A stretch of 51,932 nt of DNA, taken from contig NZ_JACARE010000049.1 of the NCBI RefSeq assembly GCF_013386765.1, positions 1-51,932 of the forward strand. The letters run 5' to 3'. The DNA is from Pseudomonas yamanorum (GTDB lineage: Bacteria > Pseudomonadota > Gammaproteobacteria > Pseudomonadales > Pseudomonadaceae). A program made the position numbers and the translations under genes. The notes beneath the pieces were generated by a model. The model searched no databases. It saw nothing but the letters and a program-made list of their open reading frames with translations, and was not told where the DNA came from. Below, piece after piece: positions 33,428 to 42,199 of this stretch (position 1 is the stretch's first letter; the number at the start of each line of letters is the position of its first letter).

Positions 33428-33850
33428 TCAGGGTTTGATGCCTTTCAGCTTTTGCAGCAGCTCCATCAATTGCTCCAGGGATTCCTCGCCGAACTGCTCC
33501 TGAATCTTCAGGTAGTTGCTTTCCATCCCGGCGCTCATGTCGACAAAACACTGCTGCCCCTGTTCGGTCAGGGCGACGAACACCCGGCGCTGGTCTTCGG
33601 CGGATTTGCGCCGGCGCACGATGCCGTCACGCTCCAGCCGCCCCAATACGCCGGTCATGCTTGGCTTGAGGATGCACGCGAGGTGCGCCAGTTGGTGGCT
33701 TTCCAGTTCGCCTTGCTGGCGCAGGATGCGGATCACCCGCCACTGCTGTTCGGTCAGGTCATGTTCATTGAGCAAAGGCCGGAAGAACGCCATGGTCGCT
33801 TCGCGGGCCTGGAGCAAGGTGAGCGTAAGGGACGGTCTGGGGGTGGGCAT
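33428..33850 (-). CDS. MarR-family regulator, HpaR paralogue
   Basis: Winged-helix regulator of 140 residues with the HpaR pattern (LTLLQAREATMAFFRP, LTEQQWRVIRIL, HLACILKPSMTGVLGRLERDGIVRRRKS, DQRRV). Aligned by hand without gaps, it shares about 93 of 140 residues with the HpaR at 43942-44364. It could respond to an aromatic acid such as 4-hydroxyphenylacetate or homoprotocatechuate. It is divergent from the OprD porin gene, with about 212 bp between starts, and followed by the STN receptor gene. Having two HpaR-like repressors around one pathway is notable. Confidence 0.9.
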   Translation of the reverse strand: MPTPRPSLTLTLLQAREATMAFFRPLLNEHDLTEQQWRVIRILRQQGELESHQLAHLACILKPSMTGVLGRLERDGIVRRRKSAEDQRRVFVALTEQGQQCFVDMSAGMESNYLKIQEQFGEESLEQLMELLQKLKGIKP

Positions 33851-33985
33851 GGTTCACGCGCAGTAGAGGTCGAAGCGTCGAAGCTTAGAGTCGGGGCCCC
33901 GGGTGCGCAACCCAAGGCACGCGGCAAATCGTTAATTTCGAAATGAATTAGCAAAAACCTCTGAATCCGGCTATTCAGCTTAAAG

Positions 33986-33997
33986 ATAACATGTTAA
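33986..33997. promoter_or_regulatory. TTAA-N4-TTAA-type site near the porin gene
   Basis: ATAACATGTTAA, whose inner TAACATGTTA is a perfect palindrome. It lies about 66 bp upstream of the OprD porin start and 136 bp upstream of the MarR start. It matches the pattern seen twice before hpaG1 and once before hpaR, so it is a candidate HpaR-family operator. A second palindromic stretch, atttcgaaat, occurs at about 33935-33944. Confidence 0.5.
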
Positions 33998-34062
33998 CAA
34001 TATGCCCGCCCCTGCCCCGGTGGCGGGCTCTACCAACAAAAACAACAAAAGGAACGCCCCTC

Positions 34063-35319
34063 ATGCATTCGTGCCTCTTTCGCACGGCGGCAAGCGCTGG
34101 CCTGTGCGCCGCGTTTACCCCTCTGGTCGCCCACGCCGACTTTATCCAGGACAGTAAAGCCAGCCTGGACCTACGCAACTTCTACATGAACCGCGACTTT
34201 CGCCAGGCCAACGCGCCGCAGAACAAGGCGGACGAATGGGCGCAAGGTTTTGTGCTGCGCCTGGAGTCGGGCTACACCGAAGGCGTGGTGGGTTTTGGCG
34301 TGGACGCCTTGGGTGAAATGGGCCTGAAGCTCGACTCCAGCCGCGACCGCCGGGGCACCGGGCTGTTGCCATCCGGCGCCAGCGGCGAGCCGGCCGACAG
34401 CTACAGCGAACTCGGCCTGACCGCCAAATTGCGCCTGTCCAAAACCGTGCTCAAGCTCGGCACCCTGCAACCGATATTGCCGGTGGCCGCCTACAACGAC
34501 ACCCGCTTGCTGCCGTCGACCTACAACGGCGAGCTGGTGACTTCCCAGGACATCGACGGCCTGACATTGAACGTCGGCCGCCTGGAAAAACAGAACCTGC
34601 GGGACTCCTCCAACAACGAGTCCATGAGCTACGGCGGCGTCAACAGCAGCCACCTGGACCTGGCCGGCGGCACCTACGCGATCAATCCGCACCTGGCCGC
34701 GACCTATTACTACGCCCAGATGCAGGACATCTACCGCCAGAACTTTATCGGCCTGGTGCATGACCTGCCGCTGGCCGAAGGCGTGAACCTGCGCACCGAC
34801 CTGCGCTACTTCGACACCCGCGAGCAAGGCAGCGCCCTGCTGCGCAGCCCTACCCGGGTGGACGGCGGGCGGATCGACAACCGCTTTTTCAACGGCATGT
34901 TCAGCCTGTCGGTGGGCGCGCACAAATTCGGCCTGGGCTTCCAGAACCTTTCCGGTGACGGCGACTTTGCCTTCCCGGGGCAAGACCCGTACTCGGTCAA
35001 CCTGGTGACCATCAATATCTTCACCAAGGCCAACACCGATGCGTGGCAGGCGCGCTACGACTACAACTTCGCCGCCCTCGGCCTGCCGGGCCTGACCTTC
35101 ATGACCCGCTACGTCGACGGCAGCCACGCGCAAACCGCCACGGTGCGCAACGGCCGGGAATGGGAGCGCGACACCGACCTGGTCTACACCGTGCAAAGCG
35201 GCCCGTTGAAGAACGTCAACGTGCGGCTGCGTAACGCGACGCTACGCTCGAGCAACGGCCTGACCAGCGACATCGACGAAAGCCGGGTGATCATCGGCTA
35301 CACCGTGGCCCTGTGGTAA
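34063..35319 (+). CDS. OprD-family outer-membrane porin
   Basis: Outer-membrane channel of 418 residues. The signal peptide ends TPLVAHA before DFIQDSKASLDLRNFYMNRDFRQ, the hallmark start of mature OprD-family porins. Later family sequence includes VDALGEMGLKLDSS and a C-terminal VIIGYTVALW ending in an aromatic residue. The ATG at 34063 follows AGGAA about 9 bases upstream. Location between a HpaR-type repressor and hpaA suggests it admits 4-hydroxyphenylacetate or a related aromatic acid. It converges on hpaA with 11 bp between the stops. Confidence 0.93.
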   Translation: MHSCLFRTAASAGLCAAFTPLVAHADFIQDSKASLDLRNFYMNRDFRQANAPQNKADEWAQGFVLRLESGYTEGVVGFGVDALGEMGLKLDSSRDRRGTGLLPSGASGEPADSYSELGLTAKLRLSKTVLKLGTLQPILPVAAYNDTRLLPSTYNGELVTSQDIDGLTLNVGRLEKQNLRDSSNNESMSYGGVNSSHLDLAGGTYAINPHLAATYYYAQMQDIYRQNFIGLVHDLPLAEGVNLRTDLRYFDTREQGSALLRSPTRVDGGRIDNRFFNGMFSLSVGAHKFGLGFQNLSGDGDFAFPGQDPYSVNLVTINIFTKANTDAWQARYDYNFAALGLPGLTFMTRYVDGSHAQTATVRNGREWERDTDLVYTVQSGPLKNVNVRLRNATLRSSNGLTSDIDESRVIIGYTVALW

Positions 35320-35330
35320 CGCCAGGCGCC

Positions 35331-36233
35331 TCAACGCAACCCCGATTGACGCTGGCGGTACTCCCCCGGCGTCATCTGCGCATAGCGCTGGAAGAACCGG
35401 CTGAAATACGCCGGGTCCTTGAACCCCAGCTGGTAGCAGATTTCATTCGCCGAACTGCCGGTAAACAGCAGCAGGCGCCGGGCTTCCTGCATCAGCCGTT
35501 CGAGGATCAGGCGTTTGGACGGCAGGTCGGCGATGCGTCGGCATACCTCGTTGAGCCGCGCTTCGGTGACGCCCACACCGTCGGCGTAGCGCGACAGCGG
35601 CCAGTGTTGCAGGTAGTGGTCTTCGATCAGTTCGTTGAAGCGGTGGAAGATCCGCAGGTCTTCGTGACGCGCCGGGCGGGCTTCCAGGGAATTGGCGCAG
35701 AGCCTGAGCAGGCTGATCATGATCAGGCGCGTCAGGCTGTCCAGGGCCGAGCCGCGTCCGCTGGCCTGGGCGTTGATCTCACTGCACAGCTCGTCGAACA
35801 GGAATTCCAGACGGCGCACCTCGGGATGAAACTCCGGCGCCAGTCGCGCCAGCGCCACACAGGCCGCCGGCAATTGCGCGCCGGGCGCCAGGCTCGGATC
35901 GGCGTCGATCAAGGCCCACACCAGTTGCTGGCGCACCGTCAGCACATGGCCGTCGGCGTCGGCTTCGGTGACGAAGGAATGCGCCACCGTCGGCGGTGTG
36001 AGGAAAAACATCGGCCCGGATTCGAGGTACTGCTGGTCATCCAGATAGACCCGCACTGCGCCCGTCTTGACGTAATGCACCTGGAAAAACCGGTCGTGGC
36101 GGTGCACCGGCATGTTGCGACCAAAAAACCCCGCCAGGTTGCCGAGCCTGTCGTAGTGCACCTCGGCATCGCTGTAACGCTGGTCGTAGACCTGCCCGAT
36201 GTTGATGTTGGGGATCGGCTGACGATCGCTCAT
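35331..36233 (-). CDS. hpaA: AraC-family activator HpaA of 4-hydroxyphenylacetate catabolism
   Basis: Activator of 300 residues with an N-terminal cupin-like sensor (VHRHDRFFQVHYVKTGAVRVYLDD ... PPTVAHSF) and a C-terminal double HTH (LSRYADGVGVTEARLNEVCRRIADLPSKRLILERL ... ICYQLGFKDPAYFSRFFQRYAQMTPGEYR). It closely fits HpaA, which in enterobacteria senses 4-hydroxyphenylacetate and activates hpaBC. The ATG at 36233 gives the known-style start MSDRQPIPNINIGQVYDQ. It is divergent from hpaG1 across a 143-bp region holding two TTAA-N4-TTAA sites. The hpaBC genes it would control are not in the window. Confidence 0.92.
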   Translation of the reverse strand: MSDRQPIPNINIGQVYDQRYSDAEVHYDRLGNLAGFFGRNMPVHRHDRFFQVHYVKTGAVRVYLDDQQYLESGPMFFLTPPTVAHSFVTEADADGHVLTVRQQLVWALIDADPSLAPGAQLPAACVALARLAPEFHPEVRRLEFLFDELCSEINAQASGRGSALDSLTRLIMISLLRLCANSLEARPARHEDLRIFHRFNELIEDHYLQHWPLSRYADGVGVTEARLNEVCRRIADLPSKRLILERLMQEARRLLLFTGSSANEICYQLGFKDPAYFSRFFQRYAQMTPGEYRQRQSGLR

Positions 36234-36290
36234 CACTGGATTCTCTTTGTTGTTTTGACTGCCCTGAAATATTGCCACGCTTGACGATAG

Positions 36291-36322
36291 TTAACATCTT
36301 AATTATAACGTTAACAGGTTAA
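36291..36322. promoter_or_regulatory. Paired TTAA-N4-TTAA sites before hpaG1 (candidate HpaR operators)
   Basis: TTAACATCTTAA at 36291-36302 and TTAACAGGTTAA at 36311-36322 are spaced exactly 20 bp centre to centre, two helical turns, in the hpaA/hpaG1 divergent region. They lie 55-86 bp upstream of the hpaG1 start. Similar 12-mers precede the porin gene and hpaR. The pattern suits a MarR dimer on each site; the protein identity is an inference from shared context. Confidence 0.6.
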
Positions 36323-36376
36323 CGAATATTCCACGGAGCAGGTCCGAATCTGCCCCGCCACTGCCAGGAGAAAAGC

Positions 36377-37042
36377 ATGAGCCGTGCCCTGCATGATGTT
36401 GCGAACGGCACCCTGTTCGGCGTTGCGCTGAACTACCAGGGGTTGCTGAACCAACGTCTCGCCGAATTCGAACAAGCGCCTTACCAGAAGCCACCGGTGA
36501 AGCCGGTGCTGTTCATCAAGACGCCCAACACCCGCAACGGCCACGACGCCGTGGTGCTGCACCCCCAGGGTGAACGCCTGCAACCGGGCCCGGCCCTCGG
36601 CGTGGTGATTGGCAAGACCGCCAGCCGGGTCAGCGTCGAAAACGCTCTGGAGCATGTGGCGGGCTACACCATCGTCAACGAGTTCAGCCTGCCGGAAGAC
36701 AGCTACTACCGCCCGGCGGTGAAAGCCAAGTGCCGGGACGGCTTCTGCGCATTGGGCCCGGAACTGGTGGCCCGTGACCAGGTCGCCAACCCGCACCAAC
36801 TGAGCGTGAAGCTGTTCGTCAACGGTGAACTGCGCCAGCAAAACTCCACCGCCAATTTCGTGCGCAGCCTGCCGCAGTTGATCGCCGAGATCAGCGAGTT
36901 CATGACCCTGCACGAAGGCGATGTGCTGATCACCGGCACGCCCGAAGGCCGGGTGGATGTGCAACCCGGCGACACGGTGGAAGTCGAGATCAGCGGCCTG
37001 GGCCGCCTGGTCAACCACATCAAGGCAGAGGAGCTGTCATGA
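36377..37042 (+). CDS. hpaG1: HpaG1, 4-hydroxyphenylacetate degradation isomerase/decarboxylase N-terminal subunit
   Basis: Fumarylacetoacetate-hydrolase-fold protein of 221 residues, with GVALNYQGLLNQRL near the start, the metal-binding family stretch PGPALGVVIGKTASRV and YTIVNEFSLPEDSYYRP, and ITGTPEGRVDVQPGDTVEVEI near the end. With HpaG2 it decarboxylates the 5-oxo-pent-3-ene-tricarboxylate intermediate and isomerises the product to 2-oxo-hept-3-ene-1,7-dioate. In enterobacteria the two halves are one fused protein; here they are separate genes overlapping by 4 bp. AGGAG precedes the ATG. Two candidate HpaR sites lie just upstream. Confidence 0.93.
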   Translation: MSRALHDVANGTLFGVALNYQGLLNQRLAEFEQAPYQKPPVKPVLFIKTPNTRNGHDAVVLHPQGERLQPGPALGVVIGKTASRVSVENALEHVAGYTIVNEFSLPEDSYYRPAVKAKCRDGFCALGPELVARDQVANPHQLSVKLFVNGELRQQNSTANFVRSLPQLIAEISEFMTLHEGDVLITGTPEGRVDVQPGDTVEVEISGLGRLVNHIKAEELS

Positions 37043-37809
37043 AACACGCCCGTATTCGCTTTGAAGGTGAAGCCCACCAGGTTCTGGTCGAAGCTGAAAA
37101 TGCCGTGCGCCTGGCCGACGGCCGCCTGCTGGCCGAAGACCAGGTGGAGTGGCTGCCACCGGCCAGCGGCAGCATGTTCGCCCTCGGCCTGAACTACGCC
37201 GACCACGCCGCCGAACTGGCCTTCAAGCCGCCCACCGAACCACTGGCGTTCATCAAGTCACCCGGCACCTACACCGGCCACAACCAGGTGACCTGGCGCC
37301 CGGACAACGTCGCCTACATGCACTACGAGTGCGAGCTGGTGGCGGTCATCGGCAAGCCGGCGCGCAACGTCAAGCGCGAGAACGCCCTGGAGTATCTGGC
37401 CGGCTACACGGTGTGCAACGACTACGCGATCCGCGACTACCTGGAAAACTACTACCGCCCCAACCTGCGGGTGAAAAACCGCGACGCCACCACGCCCGTA
37501 GGCCCGTGGATCGTGGATGTCGCCGACGTGCCCGACCCGAGCAACCTGAAGCTGCGCACCTGGATCAACGGTGAACTGCGCCAGGAAGGCAGCACGAAAG
37601 ACATGATTTTCGATATCCCGTACCTGATCGAATACCTGTCCAGTTTCATGACCCTGCAACCCGGCGACATGATCGCCACCGGCACGCCCGAAGGCCTGGC
37701 CGATGTGGTGCCAGGGGATGAAGTGATCGTGGAAGTGGAAGGCGTTGGTCGCCTGGTAAATCGAATTGTCAGCGAGGCGGACTTTTTCGCCGCCCGCAAA
37801 GAGGCTTGA
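37039..37809 (+). CDS. hpaG2: HpaG2, 4-hydroxyphenylacetate degradation isomerase/decarboxylase C-terminal subunit
   Basis: Second fumarylacetoacetate-hydrolase-fold subunit, 256 residues. It shows the full metal-site pattern: LGLNYADHAAELAF, AFIKSPGTYTGHNQ, MHYECELVAVIGKPARNV, YTVCNDYAIRDYLENYYRPNLRVKN and IATGTPEGLADVVPGDEV. The conserved acidic ligands (YECEL and DYAIRD) are present, so this half is likely the catalytic decarboxylase part. It is coupled to hpaG1 (ATGA overlap); the next gene, hpaE, starts 5 bp after its stop. Confidence 0.94.
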   Translation: MKHARIRFEGEAHQVLVEAENAVRLADGRLLAEDQVEWLPPASGSMFALGLNYADHAAELAFKPPTEPLAFIKSPGTYTGHNQVTWRPDNVAYMHYECELVAVIGKPARNVKRENALEYLAGYTVCNDYAIRDYLENYYRPNLRVKNRDATTPVGPWIVDVADVPDPSNLKLRTWINGELRQEGSTKDMIFDIPYLIEYLSSFMTLQPGDMIATGTPEGLADVVPGDEVIVEVEGVGRLVNRIVSEADFFAARKEA

Positions 37810-37814
37810 GCAAC

Positions 37815-39275
37815 ATGATCAAACACTGGATCAACGGCCGTGAGGTCGAAAGCAAAGACACCTTCATCAACTACAACCCGGCCACCGGCGAAGCCATCGG
37901 TGAAGTCGCCAGCGGCGGCGCCGAGGAAGTGGCGCAGGCGGTAGCGGCGGCCAAGGAAGCCTTTCCGAAATGGGCCGGAACACCGGCCAAGGAACGTGCC
38001 CGCCTGATGCGCAAGCTCGGCGAGCTGATCGAACAGAACGTGCCGCACCTGGCCGAACTGGAAACCCTCGACACCGGCCTGCCGATCCACCAGACCAAAA
38101 ACGTGTTGATTCCCCGGGCGTCCCACAACTTCGATTTCTTCGCCGAAGTCTGCACCCGCATGGACGGCCACAGCTACCCGGTGGACGACCAGATGCTCAA
38201 CTACACCCTGTACCAGCCGGTGGGTGTGTGCGCGTTGGTGTCGCCGTGGAACGTGCCGTTCATGACCGCCACCTGGAAGACCGCGCCGTGCCTGGCGCTG
38301 GGCAATACCGCCGTGTTGAAAATGTCCGAGCTGTCGCCGCTGACCGCCAATGAACTGGGACGCCTGGCGGTCGAGGCCGGCATTCCCAAGGGCGTTCTGA
38401 ACGTGATCCAGGGCTACGGCGCCACGGCCGGTGACGCACTGGTGCGCCACCCGGACGTGCGGGCGATTTCCTTCACCGGCGGCACCGCCACCGGCAAGAA
38501 AATCATGCAGACCGCCGGCCTGAAAAAGTATTCGATGGAACTGGGCGGCAAGTCGCCGGTGCTGATTTTTGAAGATGCCGACCTGGACCGCGCCCTCGAC
38601 GCGGCGTTGTTCACCATCTTCTCGCTGAACGGTGAACGCTGCACCGCCGGCAGCCGGATCTTCATCCAGGAGAGCGTCTACCCGCAGTTCGTCGCCGAGT
38701 TCGCGGCCCGCGCCAAGCGCCTGATCGTCGGCGACCCGCAAGACCCGAAAACCCAGGTCGGCTCGATGATCACCCAGGCCCACTATGACAAGGTCACCGG
38801 CTACATCAAGATTGGCCTGGAAGAAGGCGCCACCCTGCTGGCGGGCGGCCTGGAACGCCCGGCCAACCTGCCGGCGCACCTGAGCCGCGGGCAGTTTATC
38901 CAGCCGACGGTGTTTGCCGATGTGAACAACAAGATGCGCATCGCCCAGGAAGAAATCTTTGGCCCGGTGGTGTGCCTGATCCCGTTCAAGGACGAAGCCG
39001 AGGCGCTGCAACTGGCCAACGATACCGAGTACGGCCTGGCGTCGTACATCTGGACCCAGGACATCGGTAAGGCGCATCGTCTGGCCTACGGCATCGAAGC
39101 CGGCATGGTGTTCATCAACAGCCAGAACGTGCGGGACTTGCGCCAGCCGTTTGGTGGGGTAAAAGGTTCCGGCACCGGCCGTGAAGGCGGCCAGTACAGC
39201 TTCGAAGTGTTCGCCGAGATCAAGAACGTGTGCATTTCCATGGGCAGTCACCACATCCCGCGCTGGGGTGTGTGA
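37815..39275 (+). CDS. hpaE: HpaE, 5-carboxymethyl-2-hydroxymuconate semialdehyde dehydrogenase
   Basis: NAD-dependent aldehyde dehydrogenase of 486 residues, oxidising the ring-cleavage semialdehyde to 5-carboxymethyl-2-hydroxymuconate. ALDH landmarks are VSPWNVPFMTATWKTAPCLALGN, the glycine motif SFTGGTATGKK, the catalytic Glu in LELGGKS context (MELGGKSPV), and the nucleophile Cys in NGERCTAGSR. It matches E. coli HpaE as I recall it almost throughout (LPIHQTKNVLIPRASHNF). I choose the ATG at 37815 because GAGG lies 10 bases upstream; a TTG at 37806 overlapping the hpaG2 stop would be only one base from it. Confidence 0.95.
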   Translation: MIKHWINGREVESKDTFINYNPATGEAIGEVASGGAEEVAQAVAAAKEAFPKWAGTPAKERARLMRKLGELIEQNVPHLAELETLDTGLPIHQTKNVLIPRASHNFDFFAEVCTRMDGHSYPVDDQMLNYTLYQPVGVCALVSPWNVPFMTATWKTAPCLALGNTAVLKMSELSPLTANELGRLAVEAGIPKGVLNVIQGYGATAGDALVRHPDVRAISFTGGTATGKKIMQTAGLKKYSMELGGKSPVLIFEDADLDRALDAALFTIFSLNGERCTAGSRIFIQESVYPQFVAEFAARAKRLIVGDPQDPKTQVGSMITQAHYDKVTGYIKIGLEEGATLLAGGLERPANLPAHLSRGQFIQPTVFADVNNKMRIAQEEIFGPVVCLIPFKDEAEALQLANDTEYGLASYIWTQDIGKAHRLAYGIEAGMVFINSQNVRDLRQPFGGVKGSGTGREGGQYSFEVFAEIKNVCISMGSHHIPRWGV

Positions 39276-39287
39276 GTGAACCCCGTA

Positions 39288-39386
39288 GGAGCTGTCGAGC
39301 TTAAGCGAGGCTGCGATGCAGGCGCTGCGGTCTGCCAGAGTCAACGCGGTGATCCCATCGCAGCCTCGCCGGGGCTCGACAGCTCC
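39288..39386. repeat. REPIN, GGAGCTGTCGAGC family (copy 1)
   Basis: Arms at 39288-39318 and 39356-39386 form a 31-base inverted pair with a few mismatches (ggagctgtcgagc ... gctcgacagctcc, and gaggctgcgatg/catcgcagcctc). It begins 12 bp after the hpaE stop and separates hpaE from hpaD. The same family recurs as a near-perfect hairpin at 43830-43920. It may weaken or stabilise the mRNA between hpaE and hpaD. Confidence 0.85.
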
Positions 39387-39445
39387 CACCGTTGATCTTT
39401 GACAACACGCTTCCAAGACAAAAACAATTATTCAGGAGAATCATC

Positions 39446-40303
39446 ATGGGCGAAGTCGTCCTGGCAGCAAAGATCTGCCACGTTCCCTCGATGTACCTGT
39501 CGGAACTGCCCGGCAAGCACCACGGTTGCCGCGAGGCCGCCATCGCCGGGCACAAGGAAATCGGGCGGCGCGCCCGTGAACTGGGGGCCGACACCGCCGT
39601 GGTGTTCGACGTGCACTGGCTGGTCAACAGCGGGTATCACGTCAACTGCGGTGAGCATTTCAAGGGCACCTACACCAGCAACGAACTGCCGCACTTCATC
39701 AAGAACATGGAATACGAGTACCCGGGCTGCCCGGAGCTGGGCGAGTTGATCGCCGCCGAGGCCAACCTGGCCGGCGTGCGCACCATGGCCCACAACATCC
39801 CGAGCCTGGAGCTTGAATACGGCACCCTGGTACCGATGCGCTACATGCACATGGGCGTACCGGATGAGCAGAAGTTCGACGTGATCTCGATTGCCGCGTG
39901 GTGCGCCTGGCACCGCCTGGAAGACAGCTTCGCGTTTGGCGCCGCCGTGCGCCGGGCCATCGAGAAGAGCGACCGCAAGGTGCTGGTGCTGGCCTCGGGT
40001 TCCCTCTCCCACCGCTTCTCGGACGACCGCGAAGCCGAAGCCAATATCCACAACTGGACCCGTGAATTCGACAAGCAGATGGACCTGCACGTGGTGGAAA
40101 TGTGGAAGCAAGGCCGCTTCAAGGAGTTCTGCGCGATGCTCCCGGACTACGCCGAGCACTGCTTCGGCGAGGGCAAGATGCACGACACCGCGATGCTCCT
40201 GGGGCTGCTGGGCGGGCCGGACTACAACCAGCCGGCCGAGATCATCACCCCGCCGTTCGGCAGCTCGGGCACCGGGCAGATCAATGCCATTTTCCCATTA
40301 TGA
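39446..40303 (+). CDS. hpaD: HpaD, 3,4-dihydroxyphenylacetate 2,3-dioxygenase
   Basis: Class III extradiol dioxygenase of 285 residues that opens the homoprotocatechuate ring with Fe(II) and O2. Family sequence includes KICHVPSMYLSELPGKHHGCREAAI with a metal His near residue 12, VVFDVHWLVNSGYHVN with a second His, and LASGSLSHRFSDDREAE. The ATG at 39446 has CAGGAG about 8 bases upstream. A REPIN separates it from hpaE, and a TTGACA at 39398-39403 could serve a local promoter, though no good -10 is visible. A second REPIN follows its stop by 17 bp. Confidence 0.94.
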   Translation: MGEVVLAAKICHVPSMYLSELPGKHHGCREAAIAGHKEIGRRARELGADTAVVFDVHWLVNSGYHVNCGEHFKGTYTSNELPHFIKNMEYEYPGCPELGELIAAEANLAGVRTMAHNIPSLELEYGTLVPMRYMHMGVPDEQKFDVISIAAWCAWHRLEDSFAFGAAVRRAIEKSDRKVLVLASGSLSHRFSDDREAEANIHNWTREFDKQMDLHVVEMWKQGRFKEFCAMLPDYAEHCFGEGKMHDTAMLLGLLGGPDYNQPAEIITPPFGSSGTGQINAIFPL

Positions 40304-40320
40304 GCCTTGGTAAAGATCTC

Positions 40321-40408
40321 CTGTAGGAGCTGGCTTGCCTGCGATGCGACGCCTCGGTGTATCTGTCTCACCAAGTTGATGCCATCGCAGGCAAGCCAGC
40401 TCCCACAG
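40321..40408. repeat. REPIN, GGAGCTGGCTTGCCTGCGATG family
   Basis: A 26-base inverted pair (40321-40346 and 40383-40408) with one mismatch, starting ctgtaggagctggcttgcc, around a 36-base spacer. It lies between hpaD and hpaF. This REP family differs from the other two seen in the window. Like them, it belongs to the class moved by RAYT transposases. Confidence 0.88.
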
Positions 40409-40442
40409 GAATCAACAGCGCCTCAAGCTAAAGGAGACACAC

Positions 40443-40835
40443 ATGCCGCACTTCATCGCCGAATACACCGACAACCTCGAACAGCAGGCCAACCTGCCGG
40501 CCCTGTTCGAACGGGTTCACGCCGTGCTGGGCGACAGCGGCGTGTTTCCCCTGGGGGGCATTCGCAGTCGCGCGGTGCGCCTGGACACCTGGCGCATGGC
40601 CGACGGCAAGCATGACTACGCCTTTGTCCACATGACCCTCAAGGTCGGCCACGGGCGGGACCTGGGAACCCGCAAGACCGTCGCCGAAGCCCTGTTCAAG
40701 GTCATCACCGAGCACTTCGCCGAGCTGCAATCCCAGCGGCTGCTGGCGTTGTCGTTCGAGATGATCGAGCTGCACCCCGAGCTGAATTTCAAGCAGAACA
40801 ACGTGCACGCATTCCTGAAGAACCAGGCGGGCTGA
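40443..40835 (+). CDS. hpaF: HpaF, 5-carboxymethyl-2-hydroxymuconate delta-isomerase
   Basis: Small tautomerase-superfamily isomerase of 130 residues, starting MPHFIAEYTDNL with the catalytic amino-terminal Pro exposed after Met removal. GGIRSRAVRLDTWRMADG and FVHMTLKVGHGRDLGTRKT are typical of HpaF/HpcD. It converts the enol dicarboxylate to its keto isomer before decarboxylation by HpaG. AAGGAG precedes the ATG. It follows a REPIN by 34 bp and is 49 bp upstream of hpaX. Confidence 0.95.
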   Translation: MPHFIAEYTDNLEQQANLPALFERVHAVLGDSGVFPLGGIRSRAVRLDTWRMADGKHDYAFVHMTLKVGHGRDLGTRKTVAEALFKVITEHFAELQSQRLLALSFEMIELHPELNFKQNNVHAFLKNQAG

Positions 40836-40884
40836 GCACAGCCCGCTTTCCGCCCATGGCACTCAAACCAAAAAGAACAACATC

Positions 40885-42189
40885 ATGAGCACAGCCAATA
40901 CCGCCGACAGCACCACCCTGATCGAACATCAGCGCACCCACAGCATCGTCACCTGGCGACTGATGCCGTTGTTGCTGATCTGCTACCTGTTTGCCCACCT
41001 GGACCGGATCAACATCGGCTTCGCCAAGATGCAGATGAGTACCGACCTGCACTTCAGCGACACGGTGTACGGCCTCGGGGCCGGCCTGTTTTTCATCGCC
41101 TACGCGCTGTTCGGCGTGCCGAGCAACATGGCCCTGGACCGGGTCGGCCCACGGCGCTGGATCGCCTGCCTGATGGTGGTCTGGGGCGTGCTGTCCACCA
41201 GCATGCTGTGGATCGAAAGCTCCACTGGCTTCTACGTGTTGCGCTTTTTGCTGGGGGTGGCCGAGGCCGGTTTCTTCCCGGGGATCCTGGTGTTTCTCAA
41301 CCGCTGGTACCCGGCCCGCCGCCGGGCGCAAGTCACCGCGCTGTTTGCGATTGCGGTGCCGATGGCCGGTGTGGTCGGCGGCCCGTTGTCCGGGGCCATC
41401 CTGGAGAACTTCCATGATTTCGGCGGGCTGCGAGGCTGGCAGTGGATGTTCCTGATCGAGGGCGCGCCGGTGGTACTGCTCGGCTTGGTCGTCCTGAAAT
41501 ACCTGCCCGACAGCTTCGAAACCGTGAAGTGGCTGGCGCCCGCGCAAAAGCAGCAACTGCGCGAGCAACTGAGCACTGAAGAACAGCGCAAATCCATCAC
41601 CTCCTTCGGCGGCATCCTGCGTGACCCGCAGGTGTGGCTGCTGGTGGCGGTGTACTTCGCGGTGATGCTGGCGGTAAACACCCTGGCGTTCTGGATGCCC
41701 ACCCTGATCCACGGCGCCGGCATCGGCCGCGACAGCCAGGTGGGCCTGCTGAGCGCCGTGCCGTACCTGGCCGGGTGCTTCTTCATGATCGGCTGCGGGC
41801 GCTCATCCGACCGCAACCGCGAACGCCGCTGGCATCTGTGCGTGCCGTTGCTGATGTCGGCCATCGGTATTGCGGTGGCCGGGCTCTCGCCCACCAACCC
41901 GACCCTGGTGCTCGGCGGCCTGATCCTGGCCGGTATGGGCGCCAGCGCCGCGTTGCCGATGTTCTGGCAACTGCCGCCGGCGTTCCTGTCCAACAGCACC
42001 CAGGCGGCCGGCATCGCGCTGATCAGCTCGTTCGGCAGCATCGCGTCGTTCCTCGCGCCGTACCTGATCGGCTGGATGCGCGACACCACCCATAGCGCGA
42101 GCCTGGCCCTGTACGTGCTGGCGCTGCTTATCGCCCTCGGCGGCCTGCTGGTGCTGCGCACCCATGCGGCCATCGTCAATCCCCAGTAG
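40885..42189 (+). CDS. hpaX: HpaX-like 4-hydroxyphenylacetate permease (MFS, ACS family)
   Basis: Inner-membrane carrier of 434 residues with twelve hydrophobic segments. It carries the ACS-family signature after helix 1 (AHLDRINIGFAKMQMSTDLHFSD), FGVPSNMALDRVGPRRWIA, and LRFLLGVAEAGFFPGILVFLNRWYPARRRAQVTALF. Its place inside the hpa cluster, 10 bp before hpaH, makes it the likely importer of 4-hydroxyphenylacetate, as HpaX is in E. coli. It could instead carry 3-hydroxyphenylacetate or homoprotocatechuate. Confidence 0.9.
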   Translation: MSTANTADSTTLIEHQRTHSIVTWRLMPLLLICYLFAHLDRINIGFAKMQMSTDLHFSDTVYGLGAGLFFIAYALFGVPSNMALDRVGPRRWIACLMVVWGVLSTSMLWIESSTGFYVLRFLLGVAEAGFFPGILVFLNRWYPARRRAQVTALFAIAVPMAGVVGGPLSGAILENFHDFGGLRGWQWMFLIEGAPVVLLGLVVLKYLPDSFETVKWLAPAQKQQLREQLSTEEQRKSITSFGGILRDPQVWLLVAVYFAVMLAVNTLAFWMPTLIHGAGIGRDSQVGLLSAVPYLAGCFFMIGCGRSSDRNRERRWHLCVPLLMSAIGIAVAGLSPTNPTLVLGGLILAGMGASAALPMFWQLPPAFLSNSTQAAGIALISSFGSIASFLAPYLIGWMRDTTHSASLALYVLALLIALGGLLVLRTHAAIVNPQ

Positions 42190-42199
42190 AGATTTTGTC

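Noticed and set aside
36377..37809. hpaG as one fused gene split by a frameshift
   Set aside because: Each half has its own start, the first has a good ribosome site, and the 4-bp ATGA overlap is normal coupling; I regard split hpaG1/hpaG2 as the usual Pseudomonas form.
37806..37814. TTG start for hpaE overlapping the hpaG2 stop
   Set aside because: The GAGG is only one base from the TTG but well spaced for the ATG at 37815, and the shorter protein matches HpaE length and N-terminus.
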